64,000 nt of DNA from Colimorpha sp045597845 (lineage in GTDB: Bacteria; Bacteroidota; Bacteroidia; Bacteroidales; P3), in NCBI GenBank assembly GCA_045597845.1, contig JAZLKZ010000121.1, forward strand, positions 22,915-86,914, in the 5' to 3' direction. The notes under the pieces were generated by a model. It was not told the origin of the DNA, searched no databases, and saw only the letters and a list, made by a program, of their open reading frames with translations. The position numbers and the translations under genes are program-made. Positions 52,741 to 62,275 of this stretch are shown here, piece by piece; positions within the stretch are counted from its first letter, which is position 1, and each line of letters begins with the position of its first letter.

Positions 52741-54144
52741 TCAATTGTCAAGCAGCAATTCTTCCAATTGAGGCACCAGCCTGTCGATGTCGCCTGCGCC
52801 TAAAGTCACCAATACGTCGGGATAGAGTGCCGGCACGAGTTCCATCAGTTGCTCTTTGGAGCAGAGGTATTTCGACATCTTGTCTATTTTGTGGAGTATT
52901 GTGTGGGAGCTTACTCCCGGAATCGGTTTTTCTCGGGCAGGATAGATGGGTAGCAGGATGATTTCGTCGAGGGTGGACAACGCTTCGGCAAATTCGGCTG
53001 CGAAATCGGCTGTGCGACTGTAGAGGTGCGGCTGGAAGATGCCTACGATGCGTTTTCCGGGGAAAAGATAACGAATTGATTCCAGTGTTGCGGAGATCTC
53101 TTTTGGATGGTGGGCGTAGTCGTCAATGAAAACAATGTCTTTTGTTTTGATGCGGTAGTCGAAGCGGCGACGGACCCCGGAAAAGGTTTTCAGTCCAAAG
53201 CGTATTTGGTGTTCGTTGAGTCCGCAAGAAAGTGCCACGGCCGATGCCGCCACGGCGTTTTCAACGTTGTAGAGACAGGAATTGGTCAGTTGCATATCGT
53301 AGAAAACGCCCTGAGGAGTTCTCAAGTCGAAAAAGATGTCGCCATTGTAGTTGCGCACGTTGATGGCATAGTAATCGGCATCGATGCCGCGAGCGGTGTA
53401 GGTGAAAGGCTTGATGCTTAGTTCTTTTCCCTCGTGCTCGTGTTCGTGCTCTTCGTGATGGCAACAGCCCTCTTCGTGGTGGTGTTCGCCGGTGCCGAGT
53501 AGTCCGTTTTTGACAATCAGTTTACCACCTTCAACGATTTGGTTGGCGAACTGATAGAATGCGTCGATGAGGTTTTCGTGTGTTCCGTAGATGTCAAGGT
53601 GGTCGGGGTCGGTGGCGGTGACAACAGCGCAGTAGGGGTGCAACTGCAAGAAAGAACGGTCGTATTCATCGGCTTCCACAACAACATATTCGCTCTTGTT
53701 GTCAACGTGGATGTTGCTGTTGAAGTTCTTGCTGATGCCGCCTAAAAAGGCACTGCAACCCAAGTCGCTCTTGCTGAGCATGTATGCGATCATGCTGCTG
53801 GTGGTCGTTTTGCCGTGAGTTCCAGCCACAGCGATGCATTTCTTGCCTTTGGTAATCTCGCCCAGCATCTGCGAACGTTTCATCATTGGAATGCCGCTCT
53901 GCGCCAAGTGCTGAAATTCTTTGTTCTCTTTGGGAACGGCGGGGGTATAGATGACAATATCGACCCCTTGAGGGATCAATTCTGGATTGTCGTTGTAGTG
54001 TACGCCAATGCCTTCGTCAACGAGTTGTCGGGTGAGCTCGCTCTCTGTCAAGTCGTAGCCGTTCACCACATCGCCACGCTGTTTGAAATAGCGCGCCAGT
54101 GCGCTCATTCCGATTCCTCCGATTCCTAAAAAGTAGTAGTTCAT
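52741..54144 (-). CDS. murC: UDP-N-acetylmuramate-L-alanine ligase with His/Glu-rich insertion
   Basis: A 467-residue Mur ligase adding L-Ala to UDP-MurNAc. The ATP motif is AGTHGKTTTSSM (residues 108-119), with VVEADEYDRSF, the HPKE motif DDYAHHPKEI in the C-terminal domain and the first-domain GIGGIGMS. A run of 8 His, 8 Glu and 2 Cys in 20 residues (220-239, coded at 53428-53487) interrupts the central domain, just after LIVKNGLLGT. It is a clean in-frame insertion that would lie on a surface loop. Confidence 0.95.
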   Translation of the reverse strand: MNYYFLGIGGIGMSALARYFKQRGDVVNGYDLTESELTRQLVDEGIGVHYNDNPELIPQGVDIVIYTPAVPKENKEFQHLAQSGIPMMKRSQMLGEITKGKKCIAVAGTHGKTTTSSMIAYMLSKSDLGCSAFLGGISKNFNSNIHVDNKSEYVVVEADEYDRSFLQLHPYCAVVTATDPDHLDIYGTHENLIDAFYQFANQIVEGGKLIVKNGLLGTGEHHHEEGCCHHEEHEHEHEGKELSIKPFTYTARGIDADYYAINVRNYNGDIFFDLRTPQGVFYDMQLTNSCLYNVENAVAASAVALSCGLNEHQIRFGLKTFSGVRRRFDYRIKTKDIVFIDDYAHHPKEISATLESIRYLFPGKRIVGIFQPHLYSRTADFAAEFAEALSTLDEIILLPIYPAREKPIPGVSSHTILHKIDKMSKYLCSKEQLMELVPALYPDVLVTLGAGDIDRLVPQLEELLLDN

Positions 54145-54180
54145 TTATTTATATTTACAGATATTCAGATTTACAGATGT

Positions 54181-55299
54181 TTAGAGATTGGAACTTGGGG
54201 TTTGGATTAATTTTACGATTTCATCTACAATCTTGTCGGCGGCGCCTTTTACGCCCATGGCTTTGCAAGCCTCGCTCATTGCTTCTGAAGGGGAATCCAG
54301 CAATTCCTTGACCACGTCAAGGCCTTTCTCGCCGCATTCGTTGTCGCGTACCATCTTGGCGGCGCCTTTGTTGACCAATGCCATGGCGTTCTTTGTCTGG
54401 TGGTCTTCGGCAACGTTGGGAGAGGGAATCAGCACGATGGGCTTGCCTACCAGGCACAACTCGGAGATGGCAATGGCGCCAGCGCGGGAGATGATGGTGT
54501 CGGCGGCGGCATAGGCCAAATCCATGCGGCTGATAAACTGATGGACTTTCACCCACTGCTCAACGCCGGCTTTTTTAACGGTGTCGCAAGCTTGCTGATA
54601 CATCCATTTGCCTGTCTGCCAAACAATTTGAATGTTGTTATCCTTGAAGAAATCAAGATGATTGATAATCATTAAATTGATGCTTCTGGCACCTAAACTG
54701 CCTCCAACTGAGAGTACGACTTTCCCTTCGGGGTTTACTTCAAAGTGTTTGCAACCTTCTTCACGGCTGATGTTCATCTGCTCGATGTCGGCGCGAACGG
54801 GATTTCCCGTAAATACAATCTTCTCGGCGGGGAAGAAGCGTTCCATGTCGTCGTATGCCACACAGATGGTCTTGGCTTTGTGGGCGAGGGTCTTGTTGGT
54901 AAGTCCGGCATAGGAGTTCTGCTCTTGGATGAGGGTTTTGTATCCCATTTTGGAGGCCATTTTCAATGTGGGTTCACTGGCAAAGCCTCCAACGCCAATC
55001 ACGATGTCGGGGTTGAATTCCCTGATGACTTTGCGCACTTTCAGGCGACTTTTCACAACCTTGAAGGGCAGCTGGACGTTGCGTTTGATGTTCTCCCAGT
55101 TGATTTGTCGGTGCAATCCGTCAATGGGCAATCCAACGATCTTGTAGCCTGCCGCAGGCACTTTTTCCATTTCCATGCGTCCTTCGGCTCCAACAAAGAG
55201 TATTTCTGCATCGGCATAACGTGCCTTGAGTGCATTGGCAATCGCTATTGCGGGGAATATGTGTCCGCCGCTGCCGCCTCCACTGATAATTGCTTTCAT
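54181..55299 (-). CDS. murG: UDP-N-acetylglucosamine transferase MurG
   Basis: A 372-residue peripheral membrane glycosyltransferase that converts lipid I to lipid II. The first glycine-rich loop ISGGGSGGHIFPAIAIA, the G-loop in VLSVGGSLGARSIN, ISRAGAIAISEL and the PSPNVAEDHQTKNA donor-binding motif are all present. ATG 55299 is the start; a longer frame to 55746 overlaps ftsW and is Arg/His-rich in the wrong frame. Confidence 0.96.
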   Translation of the reverse strand: MKAIISGGGSGGHIFPAIAIANALKARYADAEILFVGAEGRMEMEKVPAAGYKIVGLPIDGLHRQINWENIKRNVQLPFKVVKSRLKVRKVIREFNPDIVIGVGGFASEPTLKMASKMGYKTLIQEQNSYAGLTNKTLAHKAKTICVAYDDMERFFPAEKIVFTGNPVRADIEQMNISREEGCKHFEVNPEGKVVLSVGGSLGARSINLMIINHLDFFKDNNIQIVWQTGKWMYQQACDTVKKAGVEQWVKVHQFISRMDLAYAAADTIISRAGAIAISELCLVGKPIVLIPSPNVAEDHQTKNAMALVNKGAAKMVRDNECGEKGLDVVKELLDSPSEAMSEACKAMGVKGAADKIVDEIVKLIQTPSSNL

Positions 55300-55355
55300 A
55301 TTGTTGATGTATTTTATGCTAGTTTGGTAATTTGTTGAGAAGAAACTTTCGCAAA

Positions 55356-56684
55356 TCAAATGTTGTCCATGTCTGCGAAGATGTCTTCGTAGGTGTTGCT
55401 GTTGGGCTTCGGCTTTGTTGTATTTTCTGTTGTGGGAGTTTTTTCTTTGGCTTGATGTATGGTAGTTGCCGTGGATTCCTTTTTGGTTTCTCCTTGCTTT
55501 TTCTTGTTCTCCTTGTTTTTCAGACCGTTGTCGTACGCTATGGCTTGGATAACGCCTAAGGCGCCACCGAGGAATAGGTAGGCTGTGCCACCATAGCTGA
55601 TAAAGGGTAGCGTTTGACCGGTTACGGGCAGCACGCCCACGGCCACGCACATGTTTACCAGCGCCTGCAAGTATATAACGGTGCCTAATCCGGCCACGGT
55701 CAGCGACCCGAAATTGCCTTTGCATCGCCCCGAAATGCGGATGCATCTAAAGAAAAAGAGTGAGTAGATGACCAAAACGATTATGCCCATGAACATGCCT
55801 CCTTCTTCAAGAATAATGGCATAGATGAAGTCGTTTTCGCCTTGTGTCATCAATCGGGCGTGAATGGTGTTTCCGATACCGACGCCAGTAATCTTGCCTC
55901 GCGCAATGGCCATCTTTGCAATGTTCTCTTGCGCCAGATCGTCATAGTCGGGATGAAGCCAGTGCTCGATACGATTTCCCCAAGTTTCGCTGCGGAATAC
56001 TGTTGCCTTGTCGCCCAGTTTCACAGAGACAAAAAGGCCAAGACTCACCAGTGCGACCGCTATGAGCAAAAGTCGAAACCAAGAGCGTTTGTCGATGTCG
56101 GCAAAGAACATCAATATGTAGCAGGAAAGGAACACCAAGGCCGCCGTAGAAAAGTTCTCTGGAAGAATCAGTGCCGACACCAAGCCGATGGCGGCCACTA
56201 CGCGCCAGAACATTACTTTCTGCGTTACGCCGTTTTTGATGACCCTCAATGCGATGAGGATGCGTATGAATCCGTCCTTTTCTTCAATCTCTTCTGGCGA
56301 TTGCGAGAGCAGACGGGCAGTGTACATTATGGCAAGCACCTTGGCTATTTCGGAAGGCTGGAACTGTCCGAGTCCTGGGATTCTGAGCCAGCGCGACCCG
56401 ATGGCAGCCATTACGGTTAGCAGCACTACAGAAGCCCAGTAGCCCCATTGCGCCAAGCGCGAGAATATTCGGTAGTTGAAATTCGACAAGATGATGACGA
56501 CCACATACGTCGCTAATACGACGCAAAGGTGCTTGAAGAAGCCCCCTGTCGGGGAGGTTCCCAACTTGGTGATGGCAAAGCGTCCGATAGCGCTATATAC
56601 GGCTACCAGCGAGATGATACTCAACAGGAGAAATACCATCCATACGACTCTGTCGCCTTTGAATATGTTGATAAGCTTTTTCAA
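55356..56684 (-). CDS. ftsW: SEDS glycosyltransferase FtsW
   Basis: A 442-residue SEDS protein with ~10 membrane helices that polymerises lipid II at the septum. Conserved parts are RWLRIPGLGQFQPSEIAK and the C-terminal PVTGQTLPFISYGGTAYLF. A Lys/Thr/Glu-rich cytoplasmic tail follows (residues ~385-442). The start is TTG 56684, only 3 nt after the mraY stop; no murD lies between them. Confidence 0.94.
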   Translation of the reverse strand: MKKLINIFKGDRVVWMVFLLLSIISLVAVYSAIGRFAITKLGTSPTGGFFKHLCVVLATYVVVIILSNFNYRIFSRLAQWGYWASVVLLTVMAAIGSRWLRIPGLGQFQPSEIAKVLAIMYTARLLSQSPEEIEEKDGFIRILIALRVIKNGVTQKVMFWRVVAAIGLVSALILPENFSTAALVFLSCYILMFFADIDKRSWFRLLLIAVALVSLGLFVSVKLGDKATVFRSETWGNRIEHWLHPDYDDLAQENIAKMAIARGKITGVGIGNTIHARLMTQGENDFIYAIILEEGGMFMGIIVLVIYSLFFFRCIRISGRCKGNFGSLTVAGLGTVIYLQALVNMCVAVGVLPVTGQTLPFISYGGTAYLFLGGALGVIQAIAYDNGLKNKENKKKQGETKKESTATTIHQAKEKTPTTENTTKPKPNSNTYEDIFADMDNI

Positions 56685-56687
56685 GGT

Positions 56688-57863
56688 TTATCTCAGTTTC
56701 AAGGTTACGATGCTTACTACTGCAAGCAAAATGGCAATAATTATGAAGCGTTGTACGATTTTTTGTTCGGGAATTCCTTTTTTCTGGTAGTGGTGGTGCA
56801 GGGGGGTCATCAAGAAGGGACGTTTCTCGACGGGAACGGGCGTACCCAGCGGAATCTTGTGTTTTTTGCGATAGAGCTTGCATCCTGTGGTTTGAATGAT
56901 TACCGAAAGGTCTTCAACCAAATAGATGCCGCAAAGGATGGGCAGCAACAACTCCTTGCGTATGAGTATGGCGAAGACAGCGATGATGCCGCCCAACGCC
57001 AATGAACCGGTGTCGCCCATGAAGATTTCCGCAGGATGGGTGTTGTACCACAAGAATCCCAGCGTGGCGCCCATGTAGGCGGCTACGAAGATGGTCAGTT
57101 CGCCGATGTTGGGGAGAAACATGATGTTGAGGTAGTGCGAGAAGATGATGTTGCCCGACACCCAAGCCAAGATGGCGAGGGCGCCGCCGTTTACTGCGGC
57201 TACGCCAGTGGCGAGGCCGTCGATGCCGTCGGTGAGGTTGGCGGCGTTGGACACTGCGGTGATGATGAATATGACGATGACGACATAGAGCAACCAAACC
57301 CAGTTTTGCGCCCAATCACCCATCCAGGTGATTATCTTGGCGTAATCCAGCTCGTTGTTTTTGAAGAACGGGATAGTAGTTTCCGTAGAGCCTGTAATGT
57401 CGGGATGGAACATGATGAGCAATCCCACTACAAGACCCAACATCACTTGTCCGATCACTTTGTATTTTCCGGAAAGGCCTTGTTTGTTTTTCTTGAAAAC
57501 CTTGATATAGTCGTCGATGAATCCAATCATGCCCAGCCAGACGGTGGTGAACAACATGATGAGCACATAGATATTGTCGAGTTTTGCGAAAAGAAGTGTC
57601 GGCACGATGATGGAAGCGAGAATGATGAGACCGCCCATGGTGGGGGTTCCTGCCTTTTGCTTCTGTCCGTCAAGGTTCAAGTCGCGAACGGTCTCTCCGA
57701 TTTGTTTTTTGCGGAGCCATTTGATGAACGGCTTTCCTAGCAAAAGTAACATCAAAAGGGATGTTATGATGGACATTCCCGCGCGGAACGAGATGTATTG
57801 AAATACACCGGCTCCAGGGAAGTCGAAAGTTTTATCCAGCCAATCAAAAAGATAGTAAAGCAT
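56688..57863 (-). CDS. mraY: Phospho-MurNAc-pentapeptide-transferase MraY
   Basis: A 391-residue integral membrane enzyme that makes lipid I. Conserved motifs are KAGTPTMGGL, FIDDYIKV with the catalytic Asp pair, NLTDGIDGLA and FMGDTGSLALGG, plus the late PLHHHYQKKG histidines. Length and helix count match the family. It is 51 nt downstream of murE and followed at 3 nt by ftsW. Confidence 0.97.
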   Translation of the reverse strand: MLYYLFDWLDKTFDFPGAGVFQYISFRAGMSIITSLLMLLLLGKPFIKWLRKKQIGETVRDLNLDGQKQKAGTPTMGGLIILASIIVPTLLFAKLDNIYVLIMLFTTVWLGMIGFIDDYIKVFKKNKQGLSGKYKVIGQVMLGLVVGLLIMFHPDITGSTETTIPFFKNNELDYAKIITWMGDWAQNWVWLLYVVIVIFIITAVSNAANLTDGIDGLATGVAAVNGGALAILAWVSGNIIFSHYLNIMFLPNIGELTIFVAAYMGATLGFLWYNTHPAEIFMGDTGSLALGGIIAVFAILIRKELLLPILCGIYLVEDLSVIIQTTGCKLYRKKHKIPLGTPVPVEKRPFLMTPLHHHYQKKGIPEQKIVQRFIIIAILLAVVSIVTLKLR

Positions 57864-57914
57864 GTTTTAATAAGGGTCTATAGGGTTAAATGGTCAAAAG
57901 AGAAAGTGTGGTTA

Positions 57915-59363
57915 TCAATTGTTAATTATCAATTTTTCGATTTCTTCTCGGTCGTCGAAGTGATGCCTTACGCCGTTTATTTCTTGATATTTCTCATGTC
58001 CTTTTCCAGCGATGAGAATGATGTCGTTTTCCTTGGCCATCATTGCTGCGGTGCGGATGGCTTGGCGGCGGTCTGTGATTCTCACGGTGTTGCATTTCTC
58101 TTCGTTGGACAGACCTGATTCCATATCGTTGAGAATGTCATCGGGGTCTTCGGTGCGAGGGTTGTCGGAGGTGAGAATGAGCCGGTCGCTTTTGCGGGCG
58201 GCAATCTGAGCCATCTCTGGTCGCTTGGTTTTGTCGCGGTCGCCGCCGCATCCCACTACAGTGATGAGCATTTGTGAGGGCTTGCGAATCTCGTTGATTG
58301 TGTCGATGACATTTTCCAATGCGTCGGGTGTGTGCGCGTAATCCACTATGGCGGTGATGCCTTTCCCGTTGACATATTCGAATCTGCCTTCGGCGGCATG
58401 CAGTTGGCTGAGCAGCCGCAAAGCCTCGTCGGGAACAATGCCGCTGAGTACTGCGGCGCCATAGATGGCTGTGAGGTTGTAGGCGTTGAATCGTCCCACG
58501 AGTCGCGTATAGACCTCCTTGCCGTTTAGTTCCAGTTGCAGCCCTTGGAAAGAGTCTTCGAGCACCTTGCACTTGAAGTCAGCCATGCGTTGAAGACTAT
58601 ATGTGTAGGTTTTGGCGGCGGTGTTTTGCACCATCACCATTCCGTTGCGGTCGTCGCAGTTGGTAAGCGCAAAAGCTTCTTTCGGCAGTTGGTCGAAGAA
58701 TCCTTTTTTCGCCGCCACGTAGTTTGCCATGGTTTTGTGAAAGTCCAAGTGGTCGTGGGTGATATTGCTGAAAATTCCGCCCGCGAAGGTGAGCCCTGCA
58801 ATGCGTTGCTGTACGACAGAGTGGCTGCTTACTTCAATGAAGCAATATTGGCATCCCGCAGCCACCATCTTGCTCAGCAGTTCGTTTAATTCCAATGCGT
58901 CGGGAGTGGTGTGGGTGGCGGGAATCTCTTTCTCGTCAATTTTGTTGACGATGGTGGAAAGCAGGCCGGTGTGGTAGCCGTTCATGCGAAACATTCGATG
59001 AAGCAATGTCACGGTGGTGGTCTTGCCATTGGTGCCGGTAATGCCGATGAGTTTCAGTTTGCGCGAGGGATGGCCGAAGTAGTTGTCGGCGATGATTCCC
59101 AGAGCGTTGTCGCTGTTTTCGACACGTATGTAGCTTACGTTTGGCAAAATCTTTTCGGGTAGCGTCTGGCAGAGAATGGCGGTGGCTCCTTGTTGGATGG
59201 CGGTGTCGATGTATTTGTGCCCGTCAACGTGCACGCCGACCTGGGCTACAAAAAGCGATCCTTTCGATGCTTTTCTGGAATCGAAAGTGATGTTGTCGAT
59301 TTCAACATTCGAGGTGTGTGTGACGTTGCAGTCTAATCCGTATAAGATGTCTCGTAGATTCAC
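57915..59363 (-). CDS. murE: UDP-MurNAc-tripeptide synthetase MurE
   Basis: A 482-residue ligase that adds the third residue of the stem peptide. The ATP motif is GTNGKTTTVTLLHRM, the first domain begins NLRDILYGL, and the specificity motif DNPRTEDP indicates meso-diaminopimelate. The carbamoylated Lys region and the C-terminal AGKGHEKYQEING are present. Length is normal. It lies 22 nt after the PASTA penicillin-binding protein. Confidence 0.96.
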   Translation of the reverse strand: MNLRDILYGLDCNVTHTSNVEIDNITFDSRKASKGSLFVAQVGVHVDGHKYIDTAIQQGATAILCQTLPEKILPNVSYIRVENSDNALGIIADNYFGHPSRKLKLIGITGTNGKTTTVTLLHRMFRMNGYHTGLLSTIVNKIDEKEIPATHTTPDALELNELLSKMVAAGCQYCFIEVSSHSVVQQRIAGLTFAGGIFSNITHDHLDFHKTMANYVAAKKGFFDQLPKEAFALTNCDDRNGMVMVQNTAAKTYTYSLQRMADFKCKVLEDSFQGLQLELNGKEVYTRLVGRFNAYNLTAIYGAAVLSGIVPDEALRLLSQLHAAEGRFEYVNGKGITAIVDYAHTPDALENVIDTINEIRKPSQMLITVVGCGGDRDKTKRPEMAQIAARKSDRLILTSDNPRTEDPDDILNDMESGLSNEEKCNTVRITDRRQAIRTAAMMAKENDIILIAGKGHEKYQEINGVRHHFDDREEIEKLIINN

Positions 59364-59385
59364 GTTGGAGTTATTTGTATTGTGA

Positions 59386-61641
59386 TTAGTTGCTAAGTGT
59401 GAGTGTTATGGTTGCGCCTTTCTTGCATGCGGTGCCTGCGCTTGGAGTTTGTCGGGATACCTTTCCGTAGCCTTTGAACTGTGCGTGCAATCCGTTGCGG
59501 TGCAGTAGCTCTATGGCATCCTTGACGGTCATCCCCTTGCAGTTGGGTACAACTCCTTTGGCGGGTTTGTAGGGGTGATGTCCGGCGCTGTCTTGCATTA
59601 CCCAGTAGGCGTTGCTGTCGGCAGATGGATAACTGTATCCAAGCATTTGGTGTATTTGTAGGATTTGTTGTTGGTTGCCTTTCGTGAAAATTGGGGTTTT
59701 TACGCAGTTCTCGGTAGGCTTTACTTTCACGCAATCCATCTTTTTGTCCATGGCCACGACGCAGTCGGCGATTTTTTTGAATACGGGAGCAGCCGCTTCG
59801 CGACCGTGACGATAAGGTACGCGGAAAATGACCACGATACAGGAGTATTTGGGTGTTTCAGAGGGGAAGAATCCCGCAAAAGAGGCGTTGAATATGTCGC
59901 TGTGGTATCCTCCTTTTTCGTAATAGAATGCGGTGCCTGTCTTTCCGGCTATGCCGTAGGTGTTGTTCTTTATGTTGTTGCCGGTTCCGTGCTCCACCAC
60001 GTTGACCAAAAGGTCTTTCATCTTTTTCGCCGTTTCGGGACTGCAAATCGATTCGTTGAGCATTTCGGTCTCAAAAGGAACCAATTCGCCGTTCTCGATG
60101 TATCCTTTGCAGAAAATGGGTTTTACCATGCGTCCGCCATTGCCCAAGGCGTTGTAGAACGTAAGCAGTTGCATGGCGGTGGTGTTGCACGAGTATCCGT
60201 AGCAGAAGTTCAGGAAGTCTCGGTCGTGGTCCAAATTGTTCACTCTGCCTTTGATGGCTTTGCCTTGGCGGAGGTCGGTAATCACGCTTTCGTACGGATA
60301 GATGCTCATGACGCCGTTTTTGAGGTCTTGACGGCGGTTGCGGAAATATTTCCATCCCAGTTCGCACATGCCTACGTTGGATGAACGTGCCAAGATGCCG
60401 CGGAGCGTAGAGGTGTCGTGGTTGTTTCCAAAGTCGTCGGCAATGACTCCGCTTGCTCCGCTGAAGGCTTTCCGTCCACCGATATGCACTTGCTCTGCAG
60501 TGTCGATGTTGGCGGTCTTGTCGTTGAGCATGGCTGTCATGATGACGGTCTTGAAAGTGGATCCAGGTTCGTATATGCGTGTGTAGGCGAGATTCGAATT
60601 GGGCATTTCCCAATAAGTGCCGTTGGTGTCGCGAGTAAGATTGGCGCAGGCAAGTACATGTCCGCTCTGCATTTCCATCAAGACGGCGCAGCCGCCTTCT
60701 CCGCCGCATTTCAGCAACATTTCTCTCAAGGCGTTCTCGGCGATGTCTTGATAACGTGTGTCGAGCGTGGATACGATGGCTTTGCCGTCAATCTTGCTTT
60801 GCAGCGATGTGGAGTCGAGCGTTACCGCGTCGGGGTCTGCCGCACTTACGCTCTTGTTGCCGTCGTTCTGGGGGATCCAGGCTCCGCGGGTGAGGCGGCG
60901 GCAGAAATATTTCCCGTCGTGTCCGCGCAGGATAGAGTCGTAATAGCCTTCCAATCCAGTGTATGTATTCTCTATGGCGCCGTTGTAGAATCCAATGGTA
61001 TTCTCTCCGAGATTTCCGTAGATATGGGCGCGCACTTTGCGTATCACATCGCGGGTGTAGGGCTTGCCGTTCTTGTCGAGTTCGGTGACTTGCTTCACAA
61101 CACCTTTGTTCCACCCTTGTATTTGGCATATTTCCCGCCATGTGGAGTAGGGAATGCCTTTTTGTACGGGGAAACAACGGTGTGGGTTGGCTTTTTTGCG
61201 CTCTGTGTCAATCTTGTTTCTGAAATATTCGATAGATTTGGATGGTACTGCTTGGTGCAGGAGTTTGCACACTTGATTCAAGCCGTTGTTGTAGCTGGTG
61301 TCGTGTATGGGCGCCATCATCACTTGGTTGCCATTGCTGTCGCGCACATAGCGGTTGTCGAGGTCTTTTTGGGGTTGATGTCCTAAGTCGAGAAAGAGAT
61401 CGCATACGGGGATTGTCGTTGCGAGAATCTTGCCATCGGAGGAGTAGATGTCGCCTCGTGCCGCAGGGTCGGGTCGATAGCCTTCCTCTCTCACTTCGCC
61501 GCGTTTGCGCCATTCGTTGCCGTCGATCCATTGCACCTTGATGATGCCGTATATGATGCTGCCGCCTACTACTAACACAAGCAGCAGGTATACGATGACC
61601 ATCTTTGTGAGGCGTTCCTTATTGGAATATTCTTGTGGCAT
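59386..61641 (-). CDS. ftsI: Division penicillin-binding protein with PASTA domain (FtsI/PBP3 type)
   Basis: A 751-residue class B transpeptidase for the septum. One N-terminal membrane helix (residues ~14-34), a dimerisation domain with ARGDIYSSDGKIL, then the transpeptidase with SxxK in EPGSTFKTV, SxN in YSCNTTAMQ and KTGT in AGKTGTAFYY. One PASTA domain (~695-751) ends the protein. It is encoded 22 nt before murE and 51 nt after the MurD-like fragment. Confidence 0.95.
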   Translation of the reverse strand: MPQEYSNKERLTKMVIVYLLLVLVVGGSIIYGIIKVQWIDGNEWRKRGEVREEGYRPDPAARGDIYSSDGKILATTIPVCDLFLDLGHQPQKDLDNRYVRDSNGNQVMMAPIHDTSYNNGLNQVCKLLHQAVPSKSIEYFRNKIDTERKKANPHRCFPVQKGIPYSTWREICQIQGWNKGVVKQVTELDKNGKPYTRDVIRKVRAHIYGNLGENTIGFYNGAIENTYTGLEGYYDSILRGHDGKYFCRRLTRGAWIPQNDGNKSVSAADPDAVTLDSTSLQSKIDGKAIVSTLDTRYQDIAENALREMLLKCGGEGGCAVLMEMQSGHVLACANLTRDTNGTYWEMPNSNLAYTRIYEPGSTFKTVIMTAMLNDKTANIDTAEQVHIGGRKAFSGASGVIADDFGNNHDTSTLRGILARSSNVGMCELGWKYFRNRRQDLKNGVMSIYPYESVITDLRQGKAIKGRVNNLDHDRDFLNFCYGYSCNTTAMQLLTFYNALGNGGRMVKPIFCKGYIENGELVPFETEMLNESICSPETAKKMKDLLVNVVEHGTGNNIKNNTYGIAGKTGTAFYYEKGGYHSDIFNASFAGFFPSETPKYSCIVVIFRVPYRHGREAAAPVFKKIADCVVAMDKKMDCVKVKPTENCVKTPIFTKGNQQQILQIHQMLGYSYPSADSNAYWVMQDSAGHHPYKPAKGVVPNCKGMTVKDAIELLHRNGLHAQFKGYGKVSRQTPSAGTACKKGATITLTLSN

Positions 61642-61692
61642 GAATCAAAATGGATGTTTGATGGTTTGAGAATGGTTTGAGGAGTTCGATAT

Positions 61693-62232
61693 TTACAATT
61701 CGTTGACTTCGTGACGGAATGATTCTCCTTGGTAATCGCAGGAGGTGCCGTTTTCGGTGGCGGGAGAGTAGATGATGGTTGCGTCGTCGATATTGCTGTA
61801 GAACGCTTGGTGTACGGCTTCTCCTAAGGTGTTGACATCGTTAATTTTGGGAACAATTCCTGAAAAATTTTCGTGCAACTGTTCGCTGTTTCCTCCCACG
61901 CAGATCATCATGCGTACTTTGCGCAGCGCGGGGGCGGCAATCTTGCTGTAGTCGTTCTGGCCTTTGCTGCCTTCTGTAATCCAGATGATGCTGCCTTTCG
62001 TATTCTCCAAGGCATACCAAGTTGCATTGGTGTTGTGGGATGCGGCGTCGTTGATAAAGGTGCGGCCCTGTATGGTGGCTACATATTCCATGCGGTAGTG
62101 TGTCTCGTCGAGATGGCGAAAGCAGTTGCGCAGCCCTTCGTTGCGCATTTTGCGTAGTTTTGCAGTCTCAATTCCTGCAAGTCCCGTGAATACTTTCTCG
62201 TGTCCTTGTTTGGCTAGTACTTCTATGCTCAT
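61693..62232 (-). CDS. Stand-alone MurD C-terminal-domain protein, catalytic lysine missing
   Basis: A 179-residue protein matching only the C-terminal (amino-acid-binding) domain of Mur ligases of MurD type. YRMEYVATIQGRTFINDAASHNTNA aligns with the family RLE-VA-I-G-FINDSKATN-N, but the conserved Lys-Ala-Thr is replaced (DSKATN becomes DAASHN). The later YSPATENGTSCDYQGESFRHEV corresponds to the family LSPxxASFD...F region, shortened and without Phe. The N-terminal and central ATPase domains are absent and no pseudogene sequence precedes it. It lies between ftsL (43 nt) and ftsI (51 nt) and is open and clean. It may be a regulatory or dead paralogue. Confidence 0.75.
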   Translation of the reverse strand: MSIEVLAKQGHEKVFTGLAGIETAKLRKMRNEGLRNCFRHLDETHYRMEYVATIQGRTFINDAASHNTNATWYALENTKGSIIWITEGSKGQNDYSKIAAPALRKVRMMICVGGNSEQLHENFSGIVPKINDVNTLGEAVHQAFYSNIDDATIIYSPATENGTSCDYQGESFRHEVNEL

Positions 62233-62275
62233 AGTCTAAAAGTCTGTGTAGTTTGTATTCTATAATTATTGATTA

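Noticed and set aside
55300..55746. Extended MurG start
   Set aside because: The extra N-terminus is Arg/His/Gln-rich and overlaps ftsW in another frame. The conserved glycine-rich loop starts right after ATG 55299.
56682..56690. A degraded murD between mraY and ftsW
   Set aside because: Only 3 nt separate the two coding regions, so no remnant can be present. The gene has been cleanly lost or moved.
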